Source of the DNA: JANQPX01 sp965204405 | Lineage (GTDB): Bacteria; Pseudomonadota; Alphaproteobacteria; Geminicoccales; Geminicoccaceae | Assembly: GCA_965204405.1 (NCBI GenBank) | Contig: CBDBEN010000004.1 | Span: 806,001-870,000, forward strand | DNA: 64,000 nt | Reading direction: 5' to 3' | Part shown: positions 62,704 through 64,000 of the stretch, piece by piece | How positions within the stretch are numbered: position 1 is the stretch's first letter | How the letters are laid out: each line of letters opens with the position of its first letter | Position numbers and translations under genes: made by a program | Notes under the pieces: model-generated | What the model saw: only the letters and a program-made list of their open reading frames with translations | The model's database searches: none | What the model was told of the DNA's origin: nothing

Positions 62704-63345
62704 TTGATCGATCTTTATAGCTGGAGCACACCGAACGGCCGGAAGGTCTCCATCATGCTGGAAGAAGTCGGCCTGCCCTACGAGGTTCACCCGATTGACA
62801 TCACCGCTGATGACCAGTTCAAGCCGGACTTTCTGGCAATCAGCCCGAACAACAAAATCCCGGCGATCGTCGATCGCGACAATGGCTACAAGATGTTCGA
62901 AAGCGGCGCCATTCTGATCTACCTCGCGGAGAAAACCGGCATGCTCATGCCGGCGGATCAGCTTGCCCGCATGGACGTGATGCAGTGGCTGATGTTCCAG
63001 ATGGGCGGCGTCGGGCCGATGTTCGGCCAGACGCATCACTTCCATCGCTTCGCGAAGGAAAAGATCCCCTACGCCGTCGACCGCTATGTTGGTGAAACCA
63101 AACGTCTCTACGGCGTGATGGACAAGCGTCTCGGCGAAAGCGCCTATCTTGCTGGCGATGACTACAGCATCGCGGACATAGCGACCTGGCCCTGGGTGTC
63201 GCGCTTCGAGTGGCACGCTCTGGACAATGACAGTCTCGACGGCTTTCCCAATGTCAAGCGCTGGTATAGCGAGATTGCGGCAAGGCCTGGCGTGCAGCGG
63301 GGTTACGATGTTCCCGCGCGTGGCCAGGAGATCCCGAAAGCGTGA
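62704..63345 (+). CDS. Glutathione S-transferase family protein (YfcG/YghU-like)
   Basis: 213 residues from TTG 62704 (GAGGAATGAA upstream). Thioredoxin-like N-domain starts IDLYSWSTPNGRKVSIMLEEVGLPYE with the Thr-Pro-Asn found in disulfide-bond oxidoreductase YfcG; LAISPNNKIPAIVD and FESGAILIYLAEK bind glutathione. The C-domain has YSIADIATWPWVSR. Overlaps the next gene by four bases (GTGA). Confidence 0.93.
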   Translation: MIDLYSWSTPNGRKVSIMLEEVGLPYEVHPIDITADDQFKPDFLAISPNNKIPAIVDRDNGYKMFESGAILIYLAEKTGMLMPADQLARMDVMQWLMFQMGGVGPMFGQTHHFHRFAKEKIPYAVDRYVGETKRLYGVMDKRLGESAYLAGDDYSIADIATWPWVSRFEWHALDNDSLDGFPNVKRWYSEIAARPGVQRGYDVPARGQEIPKA

Positions 63346-63830
63346 GCAAGCTCTCCCATCCGGCCGTGGCCAGGGTCCAGGCGGCCCTTCTCGAAAAGGG
63401 ATCGGAGGCCCAGGTCATCGAGCTCGATGAGTCCGTCCCGACCGCCAAGGCAGCCGCGGAGGCGCTCGGCACGGAACTGGGTGCCATCGTGAAGTCACTG
63501 GTGTTCACCATTGATGGCGAGCCGGTAATGGCGCTGGTTTCCGGCGATCGGCGCTGCGATACCAAGGCCCTGCCGCATGCCTTCGGAAGAACGGGCCTGG
63601 TGATGCGCCCCGACGCCGAACGGGTGCGCGAAGCCACGGGCTTTGCCATCGGCGGCGTTGCCCCGCTCGGCCATCCCCAGCCGCTGGCAACCGTGATCGA
63701 CGATGGCCTCGGCCGCTTCGAGACCGTCTACGCCGCAGCAGGCCACCCTCATTGCGTGTTCCCGACCACTATGTTCGAGCTCAGCCTCCTGACCGGTGGC
63801 GCTATGGCAAGAGGCATTGCAGTCAGTTGA
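63342..63830 (+). CDS. YbaK/EbsC-family aminoacyl-tRNA deacylase-like protein
   Basis: 162 residues from GTG 63342. Family blocks: TAKAAAEALGTELGAIVKSLVF (with the conserved Lys), GDRRCDTKALPHAFG, ATGFAIGGVAPLGHPQP and FETVYAAAGHPHCVFPTT. YbaK/ProX-type proteins clear mischarged tRNAs or act as YbaK-like deacylases; which tRNA is not decided by sequence. Co-translated with the GST gene. Confidence 0.93.
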   Translation: MSKLSHPAVARVQAALLEKGSEAQVIELDESVPTAKAAAEALGTELGAIVKSLVFTIDGEPVMALVSGDRRCDTKALPHAFGRTGLVMRPDAERVREATGFAIGGVAPLGHPQPLATVIDDGLGRFETVYAAAGHPHCVFPTTMFELSLLTGGAMARGIAVS

Positions 63831-63975
63831 TATTCGGCGGCTGGACGAGCTTGACTTGAGGGCACTGGAAAAGCTGCCTCGAATGATCGAGCTTACTTTG
63901 CCAACAATGAGCCCCGAGACAACCAGGGTTCGATTGACATCGCTATCCTCCCTTAGGTAGAACGGGCGTTCCCAT

Positions 63976-64000
63976 GGAGGGGTGGCCGAGAGGCTGAAGG
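63976..64000 (+). tRNA. tRNA-Ser, 5' part, cut by the window edge
   Basis: GGAGGGGTGGCCGAGAGGCTGAAGG matches the start of a serine tRNA: acceptor strand and the D-arm GGCCGAGAGGCTGAAGG. The anticodon lies beyond the edge. Confidence 0.8.

Overview
The window is 64 kb of high-GC chromosomal DNA from an alphaproteobacterium. The pointers are queA-tgt, MoxR/Bat, RadC, CoxSLM, two Liv-type or Dpp-type ABC systems, a TIGR02281-type retropepsin, a DUF1127 protein and many GTG/TTG starts. I cannot place it below class; a Rhodospirillales-like or other deep-branching environmental lineage would fit.

Layout. 1-4.0 kb is a lower-GC, gene-poor accessory patch with the tail of a site-2-type protease, a lipoprotein, a DUF6886 protein and a PrsW-like protease. 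4.1-8.0 kb holds an acyltransferase followed by two tiny overlapping membrane proteins, tRNA-Lys and the tgt/queA queuosine pair. 8.2-14.7 kb is a seven-gene MoxR-DUF58-DUF4381-BatA-BatB-TPR-BatD operon with nearly every junction overlapping. 14.9-18.4 kb carries radC, map, sfsA and a CinA/MoaB-like protein. 18.8-21.2 kb is a PepSY protein-response regulator-kinase operon.

21.7-37.7 kb is a catabolic region that looks built for methylated amines or betaines. It has a VanA-type Rieske oxygenase, an MDR reductase, trimethylamine monooxygenase (Tmm, convincing by sequence), a complete HAAT-type ABC importer coupled to a small helical protein, a non-pyrrolysine MttB-family methyltransferase in one operon with a DapA-family lyase and an SDR, and an AGPS-like FAD oxidase. 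38.6-42.3 kb encodes a pentaheme c-type cytochrome coupled to a large outer-membrane beta-barrel and closed by a clear terminator, a candidate porin-cytochrome electron conduit. 43.7-48.2 kb is a form II CODH-like coxG-S-L-M operon. 48.4-55.6 kb mixes envelope genes: a retropepsin, small membrane proteins, an SRPBCC protein, a cytochrome b561-YceI fusion, a frameshifted Tat-exported metallo-beta-lactamase-fold protein and a Ser/Gly-rich protein of unknown role. 55.9-59.5 kb is a peptide-type ABC binding protein with two permeases but no ATPase. The right end has a DUF1127 protein, a cold-shock protein, a methyltransferase, a GST, a YbaK-family protein and the start of tRNA-Ser.

The most unusual non-coding feature is a family of about 131-137 bp CTAG-bounded palindromic elements, four copies scattered over 47 kb. 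Two of them supply the stop codon of the adjacent gene, and one has its outer arms swapped relative to the loop. The cytochrome/beta-barrel pair and the MttB-DapA-SDR/Tmm cluster are the best candidates for undescribed biochemistry.
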